A stretch of 64,000 nucleotides of DNA from Ohessyouella blattaphilus (GCF_024721265.1 NZ_JAMXOC010000001.1:372001-436000); one strand, 5' to 3'. Shown: positions 1 to 8,924, counted from the stretch's first letter. Numbers and translations: made by a program. Notes: generated by a model from the sequence alone, not told the origin.

Positions 1-147
1 CTCAGCTAAGCCTTTTGTAACTGTAAAGGCGCCGCCCATTCCTCCTTCAATATCCACATCTTCACCGAGACAAAATACAGCTTCATCCCTTCTCATCTCT
101 TCTCTTATTGCTTGTTTTAAAGCATCTGCAATCGATAGTTCTGCCAT
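1..147 (-). CDS. TPP-dependent dehydrogenase E1 beta subunit (N-terminal part, cut by window edge)
   Basis: Only the first 49 codons are present. They read MAELSIADALKQAIREEM and continue to a CLGEDV segment and a GGMGGAF segment, which is the usual N-terminus of E1 beta subunits of pyruvate, acetoin or branched-chain 2-oxoacid dehydrogenases. The subunit pairs with the alpha subunit to decarboxylate a 2-oxoacid or cleave acetoin with thiamine diphosphate. The start codon overlaps the alpha stop codon by one base (TAATG), so the two genes are translationally coupled. The substrate cannot be decided from this fragment. The E2 and E3 genes, if present, lie outside the window. Confidence 0.9.
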   Translation of the reverse strand, partial: MAELSIADALKQAIREEMRRDEAVFCLGEDVDIEGGMGGAFTVTKGLAE

Positions 148-1130
148 TATGCGATACCTCCTTCCCAATACACATCTGTTAATGCATCTTCTGGCTGTGG
201 CTCTGGTGCATTTTTCGCGTATTCGATTTCTTCATCTATTTCCGCTAGGATTGCCCCTTCCACTTCTTGCAACTCTTCTTCACTTGCCACGCCTTCGGCT
301 AAAAGTCGATTACGGAACGTTGTCACAGGATCTCTAGAGAACCACTCTGCTTCCTCTTCTTTCGGTCGATATCCACACGCATCATTTCGGGAATGACCAC
401 CTATCCGATAAGTCTTCAGTTCTAATATTGTCGGTCCTTTGCCATCACGTGCCCTCTTAATGGCTTTTTTAGCCGCTTCGTTTACCGCAAGCACATCATT
501 TCCATCCACCACTTCACTAGGGATTCCATATGCACTCCCTCTATCGGCTGCTACATTCTCCACTGCTGTGGTCATCTTTATTGAGGTTGTTGCAGAATAT
601 AAATTGTTCTCACATACGTATACAACCGGTAGTTTCCAAACCGCCGCCGCATTCAGCGCTTCGTGAAAAGCACCTTCATTACTTGCGCCATCGCCGAAGA
701 AACATACTGCCACATTATCTGTTTTAAGCATCTTGCACCGAAGTGCAACTCCCGCTGCGATAGGGAGATTACCGCCTACAATCGCATTAGCGGTAATCGC
801 TCCTACAGAAATATCTCCCGTATGCATAGCCCCGCCTTTGCCCTTACAGCATCCTTCGGCCTTACCAAACATTTCACACATCATAGACCGAAGGCTTACA
901 CCTTTCGCTAAGTCATGACCTGCTGGTCGATGAGTAGTAAGAATATAATCCTCTTTTCTTAAGTCATAGATCATCCCTACAGCACATGCTTCTTGACCAT
1001 GAGATTGATGTATCGTTCCCGGCATGATTCCCTCTAAAAACAAATAGTAAATCGCTTCCTCATATTGACGAATGAGATACATATCTTTATACATCCCAAG
1101 CGCCCGTTCCTTTTTTGGCATTTTGACCAT
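147..1130 (-). CDS. TPP-dependent dehydrogenase E1 alpha subunit (acetoin/pyruvate dehydrogenase type)
   Basis: The 327-residue protein has the usual length of an E1 alpha subunit. The thiamine diphosphate and Mg2+ motif starts with GDGASNEG at residues 146-153 and ends with the CENN segment near 173-176. A HRPAGH segment lies near residue 67 and a GGHSRND segment near 245. The enzyme would decarboxylate a 2-oxoacid or cleave acetoin and pass the acyl group to a lipoyl E2. It follows a short-chain dehydrogenase by 18 bp and is coupled to the beta gene, all probably transcribed from the LacI-controlled promoter near 2000. A dehydrogenase followed by E1 alpha/beta suggests that the dehydrogenase makes the E1 substrate from an alcohol or polyol. 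Acetoin dehydrogenase is the closest family resemblance, but specificity is uncertain. Confidence 0.9.
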   Translation of the reverse strand: MVKMPKKERALGMYKDMYLIRQYEEAIYYLFLEGIMPGTIHQSHGQEACAVGMIYDLRKEDYILTTHRPAGHDLAKGVSLRSMMCEMFGKAEGCCKGKGGAMHTGDISVGAITANAIVGGNLPIAAGVALRCKMLKTDNVAVCFFGDGASNEGAFHEALNAAAVWKLPVVYVCENNLYSATTSIKMTTAVENVAADRGSAYGIPSEVVDGNDVLAVNEAAKKAIKRARDGKGPTILELKTYRIGGHSRNDACGYRPKEEEAEWFSRDPVTTFRNRLLAEGVASEEELQEVEGAILAEIDEEIEYAKNAPEPQPEDALTDVYWEGGIA

Positions 1131-1148
1131 TTCTAATTCTCCTTTCTA

Positions 1149-1967
1149 CTAGCAAATACAAGCTCCGCCATCCATAAGAATGTCGCTTCCCACAAAATAA
1201 CTACCTAGATCACTTGCTAGCAAGCACACAATCCCAGTTATCTCGTCCATATCTCCAAAACGTTTAATCGGCACTGAGTTTGCCCAATAATCAACCTCAA
1301 TCTGATCCATAAACTTGTGAGCCCCTGAAATCAAATATCCTGGACTGATAGAGTTCACACGAATTCCATGCTTAATCAGGTTCACCGCCATCCCTTTTGT
1401 CAAGTGCTTCGCGCCACCTTTTGAAGCAGTATAAGCAACCATATAGTCTTTTTCTAACCTGGTGGAATTTATAATCGTTCCCGACATTGAGACTGTATTG
1501 ATAATAGAACCGCCATGCCCATGCTCAATCATTAAATTGGCGCATTCCTTATTAACCATAAACATTCCCGTTAGATTGATATCAATAATCTTTTTGAACT
1601 CTTCAACTGGCATATTATTATGGTCGTTACCAACAAAAATTCCGGCATTTGAGTGAACAACGTCAATAGTTCCAAACGCATCCGATACCGCTTTCACCAT
1701 GTTTTTTATATCTTCTTCTTTTGTCACATCACACCCAACGGCGATTGTTTTTACCCCGTAGCGATTAGCAATTTCTGCCGCCACTACTTTGCTCTCTTCA
1801 ATAAAAGCTGGCAAATCCACAATTGCTACGTTTGCTCCAAGTTCTGCAAAACTAGTTGCTGTTGCTTTACCGATCCCGCCCTTAGCGCCAGTGACAATCG
1901 CTTGCTTCCCTGCCAAAGTAAATCTGTCCTTTACACTCGAGACGTCTTTAACGACTTGATTATTCAT
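1149..1967 (-). CDS. Short-chain dehydrogenase/reductase
   Basis: This is a classical SDR of 272 residues with the NAD(P)-binding motif TGAKGGIG at residues 26-33, a SNAG motif near 105, and the catalytic YxxxK as YTASK at 178-182. The start at 1967 is preferred over an upstream in-frame ATG because AGGAGG sits 8 bp before it and lies inside the longer reading frame. It is the first gene of the minus-strand unit leading to E1 alpha and beta. Palindromic operator-like sites lie upstream at 2017-2067, and a divergent LacI regulator follows. An alcohol or sugar-alcohol dehydrogenase supplying a keto substrate to the TPP enzyme is plausible; the substrate is not known. Confidence 0.88.
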   Translation of the reverse strand: MNNQVVKDVSSVKDRFTLAGKQAIVTGAKGGIGKATATSFAELGANVAIVDLPAFIEESKVVAAEIANRYGVKTIAVGCDVTKEEDIKNMVKAVSDAFGTIDVVHSNAGIFVGNDHNNMPVEEFKKIIDINLTGMFMVNKECANLMIEHGHGGSIINTVSMSGTIINSTRLEKDYMVAYTASKGGAKHLTKGMAVNLIKHGIRVNSISPGYLISGAHKFMDQIEVDYWANSVPIKRFGDMDEITGIVCLLASDLGSYFVGSDILMDGGACIC

Positions 1968-2016
1968 TACAACTTTCCTCCTCATCATTGCTTGTTAATT
2001 GTTATAGGCTTATTAT

Positions 2017-2067
2017 ATTCATGAACGTTCATGAATTCAATCAACATATTTCATAAATATTCATGAA
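2017..2067. promoter_or_regulatory. LacI-type operator pair between SDR and LacI regulator
   Basis: A perfect 20-bp palindrome occupies 2017-2036; its core is TTCATGAACGTTCATGAA with the central CG typical of LacI-family operators. A second, imperfect copy (TTCATAAATATTCATGAA) lies at 2050-2067, and a half-site TTCATGAAC lies near 2170. The sites sit between the SDR start and the divergent lacI-type gene, so they probably mediate repression of the SDR-E1 operon. The binding protein is inferred from position. Confidence 0.75.
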
Positions 2068-2205
2068 TTATTTTAGTAGTATTGCCTATTCAATTTGAAT
2101 TTGCCCTTCGCTTTTCTGACAATCTCCCTTGCAAACTTAAGATCATCAACACTTAACATCAGCTTCTGAAATTCATGAACATAGCATCTTCCTTTTTTTG
2201 TCTCG

Positions 2206-2234
2206 TTGACTATTTAATTAAAATAGGATATAAT
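2206..2234 (+). promoter_or_regulatory. Sigma-A promoter of the LacI-type regulator
   Basis: TTGACT at 2206-2211 and TATAAT at 2229-2234 are separated by 17 bp, close to the sigma-A consensus. They lie 37 bp upstream of the regulator ATG. Confidence 0.75.
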
Positions 2235-2271
2235 TTATAAAATTCAAACAATGATTTAGAGGGAAAACGAA

Positions 2272-3297
2272 ATGACAAATAAAGAATTAGCAAAAATGCT
2301 TAATATATCCCAGGCAACCCTTTCGATGGTGCTTAATAACAAGCCTGGAATATCAGAAAACACCCGCAAGAAAGTTCTTGCAGGTGTTGAAAGTCTCGGG
2401 TATGGAAATATGATCAAAAAGGATGACAAACCTGTAGATTTAAAAAACATCTGTTTCATAATCTATAAAAGACATGGAGAAATTTTAAATCAACACCCTT
2501 TCTTTCTATTGCTAATTGAAGGAATTGAGAGTTACGCAAGAAAGCACGGATATAATCTTCTTTTTCGAACCATCGACCGCAGTCAAGATCTCACGCAGCA
2601 AATCAACGAGTTGAACCAACTTCCAATTGAGGGAGCTATTATCTTTGCCACGGAGATGTTCACAGATGATATTCTCCCTTTTCAAAGCCTAGCTATTCCG
2701 TACGTTGTTTTAGATAATGATTGGCCCAATCTCAATTTGGACAGTGTGGATATCAATCAACAAATGGGAACCTTCCAAGCAATTAAATATCTTGTAGATA
2801 AGGGACATACAAACATAGGCTATTTAAAAAGCGTCACTAAAATCAATAGTTTTAGCGCCCGCCATCGAGGCTTTGAAGAAGCTTTGAATAGTTTTGATTT
2901 AAAACTTAACCCCAAGTACATATACTCCGTTCGTTACACTGAAGATGGTAGCTATATTGATTCCCTTGCTTTTCTCACAAAAAAAGCGCCACTTCCTACT
3001 GCCTTTGTAACCGATGACGACACTATCGCCTCTGGTTTTATAAAAGCTTGTAAAGAAGTTGGGCTTTCCGTACCTGAAGATATATCCATCGTCGGTTTTA
3101 ACGACCGGCCTTTGTGTGAAATTGTTTCGCCTTCTCTGACGACTATTCACGTTCCTAAACATTCATATGGCGCCAATGCCTTTCATCTTCTACAACTTAA
3201 AATACAATCGGAAGAAGACTTCCTTCGTTCCAACCTATCTTCGAAAATCAGAATAGGCACCCGCCTCGTCGAACGCGAGTCTGTCGCCGCAAAATAG
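2272..3297 (+). CDS. LacI-family transcriptional regulator
   Basis: The 341-residue protein starts with a LacI helix-turn-helix (residues 1-25, TNKELAKMLNISQATLSMVL) followed by the hinge region and a periplasmic-binding-protein-like effector domain with the family motifs AFVTDDDTIASGF and DISIVGFND. It probably represses the divergent SDR-E1 operon by binding the TTCATGAACGTTCATGAA palindrome between the genes. The effector is unknown. The hinge and ligand domain have normal length and no defect was seen. A rho-independent terminator follows directly. Confidence 0.92.
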   Translation: MTNKELAKMLNISQATLSMVLNNKPGISENTRKKVLAGVESLGYGNMIKKDDKPVDLKNICFIIYKRHGEILNQHPFFLLLIEGIESYARKHGYNLLFRTIDRSQDLTQQINELNQLPIEGAIIFATEMFTDDILPFQSLAIPYVVLDNDWPNLNLDSVDINQQMGTFQAIKYLVDKGHTNIGYLKSVTKINSFSARHRGFEEALNSFDLKLNPKYIYSVRYTEDGSYIDSLAFLTKKAPLPTAFVTDDDTIASGFIKACKEVGLSVPEDISIVGFNDRPLCEIVSPSLTTIHVPKHSYGANAFHLLQLKIQSEEDFLRSNLSSKIRIGTRLVERESVAAK

Positions 3298-3302
3298 ACG
3301 AA

Positions 3303-3355
3303 GCCGCATCCGTAGGGTAACGCGTTTTACCCCAGGTGCGGCCTCTAGTTTTTTT
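3303..3355 (+). terminator. Rho-independent terminator after the LacI regulator
   Basis: GCCGCA at 3303-3308 pairs with TGCGGC at 3337-3342, with an inner GGGTAA/TTTACCC stem, followed by a T run at 3349-3355. Confidence 0.85.
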
Positions 3356-3421
3356 ATCAGCTTTAAAACTGAAATCATCATATCAAATGATTGTGAAGAA
3401 ATCTTGAAGAAAAAATAAATT

Positions 3422-4297
3422 TTACTGTCTATTTTGTAAGTTCTTCATTACCTCTTTTGCCCGTTCACTTCCGGCGACACCACCGGTGCCTGTTTCCTTA
3501 AAAGCGACGTCCATCCGGTCTCCCACTTCTTTCATAGCATCAATCACCTGATCTACAGGAATTTGGCTTTCTATGCCTGCTAGTGCCATGTCCGCTGCCG
3601 ATAAGGCATTTACTGCGCCAGCAACATTACGCTTTACACAAGGCACTTCCACTAACCCGCCAACAGGATCACAAACCAGTCCCATCATATTCTTAAGCGC
3701 CATCGCCGTAGCGTTCATCATCTGCTTAATATCTCCACCTTTTAAGTAGGTTATCGCCGCAGCCGCCATCGCTGCTGCCGAACCAATCTCGGCTTGACAG
3801 CCACCCATCGCTCCTGCAAGGAAAGCCCGGTTGCCGATAACATCACCCACACCGGCGGCCACATAAAGCGACTCCACCATGGCATCATCAGAAACCTGCT
3901 TTTCTTCATAGTAGGTAACCAGTACCGCCGGCAACACTCCGCAAGCTCCAGCCGTCGGCGCTGCCACAATCCGTTTCATACAGGCGTTATTACAGCCCAT
4001 CTTGAGAGCATTGGTCATCACCTTAGCCATAAAATCACCACAAAGGCTTTCACCCTTCTCTTGGTAATCCGCCATTAAGCCACCTTCTGGACCGACTAGA
4101 TGACTTCTGGAATACTGGGTCCGGTCGTAATTATCAAGATTTTCCTTCATAGCTAGCCACATCTTATTCATCGTCCGAATAGACTTCTCTTTGCTTACCC
4201 CTCTCGCATCGGCATCTGCAATTAAAATCGCTTCCCAGAAGCTAACGCGTTCCTCTTCGCAGTACGCCCTAATATCTTCCATTGCTGTAAATGACAT
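3422..4297 (-). CDS. sdaAA: L-serine dehydratase, iron-sulfur-dependent, alpha subunit
   Basis: The 291-residue protein matches the alpha subunit of the two-subunit clostridial L-serine dehydratase, which deaminates L-serine to pyruvate and ammonia with an oxygen-sensitive [4Fe-4S] cluster. Family segments include SRSHLVGPEGG, APTAGACGVLPAVL and CDPVGGLVEVPC, whose cysteines are the expected cluster ligands. It follows sdaAB by 14 bp and is probably cotranscribed with it from the promoter at 5021-5049. The length is normal and no defects were seen. Confidence 0.95.
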   Translation of the reverse strand: MSFTAMEDIRAYCEEERVSFWEAILIADADARGVSKEKSIRTMNKMWLAMKENLDNYDRTQYSRSHLVGPEGGLMADYQEKGESLCGDFMAKVMTNALKMGCNNACMKRIVAAPTAGACGVLPAVLVTYYEEKQVSDDAMVESLYVAAGVGDVIGNRAFLAGAMGGCQAEIGSAAAMAAAAITYLKGGDIKQMMNATAMALKNMMGLVCDPVGGLVEVPCVKRNVAGAVNALSAADMALAGIESQIPVDQVIDAMKEVGDRMDVAFKETGTGGVAGSERAKEVMKNLQNRQ

Positions 4298-4311
4298 CTT
4301 CTAAGCCTCCC

Positions 4312-4983
4312 CTATTCATAATCGGCAACATTAAGAAACGTGACCTTAATGATACCCTCTAAATGTTCCAACCACTGCACGGCATTCTCGGGAATGTCCT
4401 GATCCACCTCAATGACCATTACCGCCTGACCGCCCCGTTTATCTCGGTATAACTGGACGGTGGCAATGTTAATCTGCTTTTGAAACAACACATTCGCTAC
4501 TGCGGATACGTGCCCCGGCGAATCCACGTTATAGACGATTAAGGTATTGCTTTCTCCGCGGAAATTCACTTCCACACCGTCTAGCTTATTAATCCGAATC
4601 CGGCCACCACCGGTAGAACTAGCTTGTATCTCTAACGCTTTCTTACCTTCGCCTTCAAGTACCATTAAGGCCGTATTCGGATGAGCGTCTTTAATCTCCT
4701 TTTCCTTAAAAGTAAAAGTCATTCCTGCCTTCTTCGCCAGCTCAAAACTCTCAGGGATGCTTAAATCATCAGGATGCATTCCCAGTAGCCCAGCTACTAG
4801 CGCCTTATCTGTCCCGTGACCCTTCCCAGTAGCCGCAAAAGAACCATGAAGATAGATGGTCGCCTTTGCCGGCTGCTCACCAAAAAGCTGGCGGGCAATG
4901 TTCCCAATTTTAACCGCTCCGGCAGTGTGGGAGCTTGACGGTCCTACCATTACCGGACCGATAATGTCAAAAATATTTCCCAT
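4312..4983 (-). CDS. sdaAB: L-serine dehydratase, iron-sulfur-dependent, beta subunit
   Basis: The 223-residue protein starts with IFDIIGPVMVGPSSSHTAGA, the family signature of the beta subunit. It carries a C-terminal ACT domain (about residues 145-223, from NVDSPGHVSAVANVL), which in this family can sense an amino acid. It forms the heterodimeric enzyme with SdaAA and precedes it in the operon. A good promoter lies upstream. Confidence 0.95.
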   Translation of the reverse strand: MGNIFDIIGPVMVGPSSSHTAGAVKIGNIARQLFGEQPAKATIYLHGSFAATGKGHGTDKALVAGLLGMHPDDLSIPESFELAKKAGMTFTFKEKEIKDAHPNTALMVLEGEGKKALEIQASSTGGGRIRINKLDGVEVNFRGESNTLIVYNVDSPGHVSAVANVLFQKQINIATVQLYRDKRGGQAVMVIEVDQDIPENAVQWLEHLEGIIKVTFLNVADYE

Positions 4984-5020
4984 AGTATTGTCCTCTCTTT
5001 AATACCAATATTCTCTCTCA

Positions 5021-5049
5021 AGTATAGTATTGAAACTCGCCACTTGCAA
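5021..5049 (-). promoter_or_regulatory. Promoter of sdaAB-sdaAA
   Basis: On the minus strand TTGCAA (5044-5049) and TATACT (5021-5026) are separated by 17 bp, upstream of the sdaAB start. Confidence 0.6.
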
Positions 5050-5131
5050 CTTAAGTCGATAAATATTTTACTTCTTTTTTGGGCTGTGATAAGATTGTAA
5101 AGTATGCAAATTAGAGAAGGAAGTATAGATT

Positions 5132-6253
5132 ATGAACAAAAAAGATATCCTAGAAGTCAGGAAACAACTTAGCAAAGAAAACTGTGCCATCACCCGTATT
5201 TGCGGGTGTTATGTAACCCACGAAAAGGAAAAGAAATTGGAATTTACCAAGGCCTTTTTATCCCTTGGAGAAGAAGAAATATTTAAATACTTAGATATCC
5301 TTAAAAAGACCATGTCGGGTACCTTAGGTAAGAACTTAATGGTTATGGATTTCTCTTTAGAAGCTGAGGCTGACGGCACTCCTCATCACCTTTTGCGGGA
5401 GCTTAGAAAGTCGAAACTTCAAGACGATCAGCTCTTGTCTGAATTCTATGATAACATTATCGCTAGCTATGAATATCCAGAGAATTATTATATCGTCCTC
5501 GTTCACAGCAATTACGACGTACCAGGTAAAAGCTCCGACGGCATGGAGATGTTTGACGCTTCTGATGAGGTCTATGAACACTTAATCGTCGCCATCTGTC
5601 CTGTAAATCTAAGTAAAGCTGGGTTAAGCTACAACGCCCTCACTAACGATATCGAAGAGCGGGTTCGGGACTGGATTGTGGAAGCGCCAATGCACGGTTT
5701 CGTCTTCCCAGCATTTACCGATCGCAGCAGCGATTTACATAGCACGCTATATTATTCCAAGAAGCCCGACGAACTGAATCCTGATTTTATCGAGGGTGTT
5801 CTCGGGGCCACCTTACCCCTTACGGCTAAGGATCAAAAGAACGCTTTTGACGCTCTTATTAGCGATACTTTAGAAGATGAGTGTGACTTTGACACCGTCA
5901 AAACATTGCACGAAAATATCATTCAGTTAGTCGAAGAGGCCAAAGAAAATCCTGATCCTGTGGTGCTCTCAAAGCCTGAGATTAAAAACCTGCTTGCGAA
6001 AAGCGGTGCTGATTCAGAGAAGCTAGAAACCTTCGATAACGAGTTCACCGATATCGTTGGTGAGCAGGAAAGACTGATGGCAAATAATTTAACCAGCACC
6101 CGCTCTTTTGAAGTGAAAACTCCAGATGTGGTAGTAAAGGTTAACCCCAAAAGAACCGACCTCGTTCGCACCGAAGAAATTGACGGTCGCAAATGCCTGG
6201 TTATCGAAATCACCGACAATCTCTACGTTAACGGAATCGACGTAAACAAGTAA
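5132..6253 (+). CDS. DUF4317 family protein
   Basis: The 373-residue protein begins MNKKDILEVRKQLSKENCAI and contains the CGCYV segment near residue 25, both characteristic of DUF4317 proteins found in Clostridia. No signal peptide or membrane segment is visible, so it is probably cytosolic. Its function is unknown. It stands alone between sdaAB and tRNA-Leu and is probably monocistronic. A ribosome site (GAAGGAAG) precedes the ATG. Confidence 0.85.
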   Translation: MNKKDILEVRKQLSKENCAITRICGCYVTHEKEKKLEFTKAFLSLGEEEIFKYLDILKKTMSGTLGKNLMVMDFSLEAEADGTPHHLLRELRKSKLQDDQLLSEFYDNIIASYEYPENYYIVLVHSNYDVPGKSSDGMEMFDASDEVYEHLIVAICPVNLSKAGLSYNALTNDIEERVRDWIVEAPMHGFVFPAFTDRSSDLHSTLYYSKKPDELNPDFIEGVLGATLPLTAKDQKNAFDALISDTLEDECDFDTVKTLHENIIQLVEEAKENPDPVVLSKPEIKNLLAKSGADSEKLETFDNEFTDIVGEQERLMANNLTSTRSFEVKTPDVVVKVNPKRTDLVRTEEIDGRKCLVIEITDNLYVNGIDVNK

Positions 6254-6260
6254 AAACCGA

Positions 6261-6289
6261 TTGACTACCACCCCCATCTTTGTTAATAT
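6261..6289 (+). promoter_or_regulatory. Promoter of tRNA-Leu
   Basis: TTGACT at 6261-6266 and TAATAT at 6284-6289 have a 17-bp spacer and end 10 bp before the tRNA. Confidence 0.75.
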
Positions 6290-6299
6290 ATTCTAGTGA

Positions 6300-6382
6300 G
6301 CGGAGATGGCGGAATGGCAGACGCGCTAGATTCAGGTTCTAGTGCCGGCAACGGTGTGAGGGTTCAAGTCCCTTTCTCCGCA
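6300..6382 (+). tRNA. tRNA-Leu (anticodon CAG)
   Basis: The 83-nt sequence folds as a class II tRNA. The acceptor stem pairs GCGGAGA with TCTCCGC and is followed by an A discriminator. The anticodon arm is CTAGA-TTCAGGT-TCTAG, giving anticodon CAG. A long variable arm (TGCCGGCAACGGTG) and a T arm with GGTTCAAGTCC follow. The 3' CCA is not encoded. Confidence 0.96.
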
Positions 6383-6391
6383 CTCAATAAA

Positions 6392-6434
6392 AAAGGGCTT
6401 TTCGAGAGGTGTATTAATTCTCGAAAAGTCCTTT
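6392..6434. terminator. Bidirectional terminator between tRNA-Leu and the lipoprotein gene
   Basis: A 16-bp stem pairs 6392-6407 with 6419-6434 (one G-T pair), with an A run on the left and T-rich sequence on the right. It can serve the tRNA on the plus strand and the convergent lipoprotein gene on the minus strand. Confidence 0.85.
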
Positions 6435-6451
6435 ACTGCTTCATATCGTCT

Positions 6452-7486
6452 TTAATTATCTGTATCCTTCGTCGCCGCATCATCTGTAACATCTGAGCTT
6501 TCTTCCATCTGAGGACCAGCTCCAGTTGTCAGGCGCGGTGCTAAGGAAGGATTCGGATCGTCGTCCGTTACAGAAATCACTTTAACGTTATCCATGTCTT
6601 TTAAATCACCGGTATAAACAATCGTTACTTCATTACCATCTTTGATACCATTTTTTGAGGTAATCTTCGCATCGCTAATATCGAATATAATTGGCTCATC
6701 GTTATCACCGATTTTAACACTCAAGAGCCCCATTTGCACATCCACTACCACTGCCTTACTCGTTATCTGCTCGGCATCCGGTGTAGATGTAGGCTTTGGC
6801 TTAGGATTACTATTTCCCGAATCACCCGTCTGAGGCGTACTCGGTTGATCCCCAGAAACCTTAGCTGGTGCTGCCGTAGGTGCCGGTGCCACTTGGCTTA
6901 AGTATTCCCCGTAGATATAGGCATCTTTCCCATTAAAATCCACTCTTGACCAGCCATTATCACAGACCCCTGTCCGTCTAATTCCCAAGCCTTGAGCGAG
7001 GGAACCAACAATTTCTGAATCTGCTGTATAAGAGGCTCTAATGTGTACTCCTGCGGTTGCATACACCTCTTCGTCCACGTTGTTAATGTTCATCTCACTC
7101 TTTGCCGTATCGATATGTTCTCCCTCATCGATGACTCTAATAACTCTAACACCTGTCGTATCCGTACCAGTAATTGTGCCAGTGTAGACAACTGCCACCC
7201 AGTGTCCCTCTTCTATACCGTTCTTAAACTCCAGATCAGCATCTTCTATTGAAAAGGATAATACCGTTCCCTCATTCGTCTTAATTTCCATTGTATTCAT
7301 CGCTGCATGGGTAAGAGTCCCGACAATCGTTTCTTCTTTTTCGATTTTCGTCGCTTCTTTAGTTTCTTCTTGTGTTACTACTAGCTCTTCCGGCACCTTG
7401 TCCGCAGCCTCTTCCTTTTTGGAACACCCTGTAGCGAACACCATTAGCACAAGTGCAAATACCATCAACAACTTCGCTTTTCGCAT
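6452..7486 (-). CDS. SH3-domain lipoprotein
   Basis: The 344-residue protein has a lipoprotein signal peptide with lipobox FATGC and lipidated Cys21. It has a central bacterial SH3 domain (about residues 140-195, HIRASYTADSEIVGSLAQG) and Pro/Thr-rich linkers. Two similar beta-rich segments flank the SH3 domain: one with ADLEFKNGIEEGHWVAVVYT and one with AKITSKNGIKDGNEVTIVYT, which looks like an internal duplication. It is probably anchored to the outer face of the membrane and binds cell wall or protein ligands. No enzymatic motif was seen. A promoter with TATAAT lies at 7524-7552. Confidence 0.8.
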   Translation of the reverse strand: MRKAKLLMVFALVLMVFATGCSKKEEAADKVPEELVVTQEETKEATKIEKEETIVGTLTHAAMNTMEIKTNEGTVLSFSIEDADLEFKNGIEEGHWVAVVYTGTITGTDTTGVRVIRVIDEGEHIDTAKSEMNINNVDEEVYATAGVHIRASYTADSEIVGSLAQGLGIRRTGVCDNGWSRVDFNGKDAYIYGEYLSQVAPAPTAAPAKVSGDQPSTPQTGDSGNSNPKPKPTSTPDAEQITSKAVVVDVQMGLLSVKIGDNDEPIIFDISDAKITSKNGIKDGNEVTIVYTGDLKDMDNVKVISVTDDDPNPSLAPRLTTGAGPQMEESSDVTDDAATKDTDN

Positions 7487-7523
7487 TAATAAACCCCTCT
7501 CTTATTCACTTTATTCTCAGCTA

Positions 7524-7552
7524 ATTATAAAGTATCTCTTTCCTTTTAACAA
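7524..7552 (-). promoter_or_regulatory. Promoter of the SH3 lipoprotein gene
   Basis: On the minus strand TTGTTA (7547-7552) and TATAAT (7524-7529) are separated by 17 bp. Confidence 0.65.
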
Positions 7553-7559
7553 CAACTAT

Positions 7560-8891
7560 TCAAATCTTGAAAATCATCGTCGCAATTTTAAAATATATAA
7601 TTATGGAACACGTATCCACCACCGTGGTGATAACCGGGGAAGCCATAATCGCCGGGTCCAATTTGCACCTTTTTGCAGCAATCGGTAGCATACATCCCAC
7701 TAGCTTTGCCACCATAATCGTCGCCATTAAAGAAATGGAAACCACGATAGCAATCCCTAGGTCGCGGTACATGATAAAAATGCGAATGCCGTTCATAACA
7801 GAAAGGGCTACGCCTACAAGAATCGCCACACGAAACTCTTTCCACAATATCGCCAAGGTGTCGCTAAAATGTAGCTCATCGATGGCTAGACCGCGAATTA
7901 CAAGGGTCGAACTCTGGGAGCCACAGTTGCCACCCGTATCCATTAGCATGGGAATAAAGGATACTAGAAGGGGAATTACGGCAAAGGCATCTTCGTAGCG
8001 CGTAATAATGGCTCCCGTAATACTCGCCGAGAACATTAATACCATTAGCCAGATAATCCGGTGCCTTGCATGGGAAAACACCGAGGTCCGCAGGTAGCTT
8101 TCATCGTTACTCTCCATCGCTGCCATCTTCTGGATATCTTCGGTTGTCTCCTCGGTCATAACGTCCCAAGCATCATCAAAGGTTACAATCCCCACTAGCA
8201 GCTCATCCTTATCAAGCACCGGCATGGCAATAAGGCCGTATTTACTAAAGCGCTTAGCTACATCTTCTTTATCATCGGTGGTATGAACACAGATAAACTC
8301 TTTTAGCATTAAGTCAGCAATACGGGTATCCCTGTGATTTGTCATCAAATCCTTTCCCGTTACGATACCGATTAAGCGCCTCCTCTCCACTACGTAGCAG
8401 GTATACACCGTTTCACTATTAATTCCCACACGCAAAATCTTATCCAGAGCTTGTCCTACCGTCATCTCTTGATGAAGAGTAACGTACTCCGTAGTCATAA
8501 TACTGCCAGCGCTATCTTCTTCATATTTGAGCAGGCGATTGATATTATTCCGCGTGTCTGCGCCGACATTTTCTAATAATCTAGTCACCACATTGGCTGG
8601 CATATCTTCAAGAAAATCCACCGCATCATCCGCCGATAGCGCCTCGAGAATACTGCTTATCTCGCCCGGGGTAAACTTCTGCACTAGTGCTTGTTGTTCT
8701 TCATCGTCAAGATAAGAGAACACCTCTGCCGCTTTGCTTTTGTCAATCATACGAAAAACTAGGGGTTGTAACTCTGCGTCTAACCCCATTAGTAAATCCG
8801 CCAAATCAACCACGTTCTGCTCTTTTAATTTTACCGCTATCTCCCGGTATTTCTTCTCTCCTAATAGATTCATCAAATTCATCATTGTCAT
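7560..8891 (-). CDS. mgtE: MgtE-family magnesium transporter
   Basis: The 443-residue protein has the MgtE order: an N-terminal superhelical domain (about 1-120), two CBS domains (about 125-245, starting SAGSIMTTEYV), and five C-terminal membrane helices from about 280. The transmembrane part carries the PMLMDTGGNCGSQSS motif of the ion pore. It imports Mg2+, and the N and CBS domains close the channel at high internal Mg2+. GGAGGTG precedes the ATG. Upstream lie a structured leader and an intrinsic terminator (8925-9112), suggesting transcriptional attenuation. Confidence 0.95.
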   Translation of the reverse strand: MTMMNLMNLLGEKKYREIAVKLKEQNVVDLADLLMGLDAELQPLVFRMIDKSKAAEVFSYLDDEEQQALVQKFTPGEISSILEALSADDAVDFLEDMPANVVTRLLENVGADTRNNINRLLKYEEDSAGSIMTTEYVTLHQEMTVGQALDKILRVGINSETVYTCYVVERRRLIGIVTGKDLMTNHRDTRIADLMLKEFICVHTTDDKEDVAKRFSKYGLIAMPVLDKDELLVGIVTFDDAWDVMTEETTEDIQKMAAMESNDESYLRTSVFSHARHRIIWLMVLMFSASITGAIITRYEDAFAVIPLLVSFIPMLMDTGGNCGSQSSTLVIRGLAIDELHFSDTLAILWKEFRVAILVGVALSVMNGIRIFIMYRDLGIAIVVSISLMATIMVAKLVGCMLPIAAKRCKLDPAIMASPVITTVVDTCSIIIYFKIATMIFKI

Positions 8892-8924
8892 TGCTACGCA
8901 CCTCCATTAGCGGCGCTTTTCAAA

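Noticed and set aside
7567-7998. 143-codon plus-strand frame opposite mgtE
   Set aside because: It lies wholly antisense to the membrane domain of mgtE, has no ribosome site and shows the composition of a reversed hydrophobic gene.
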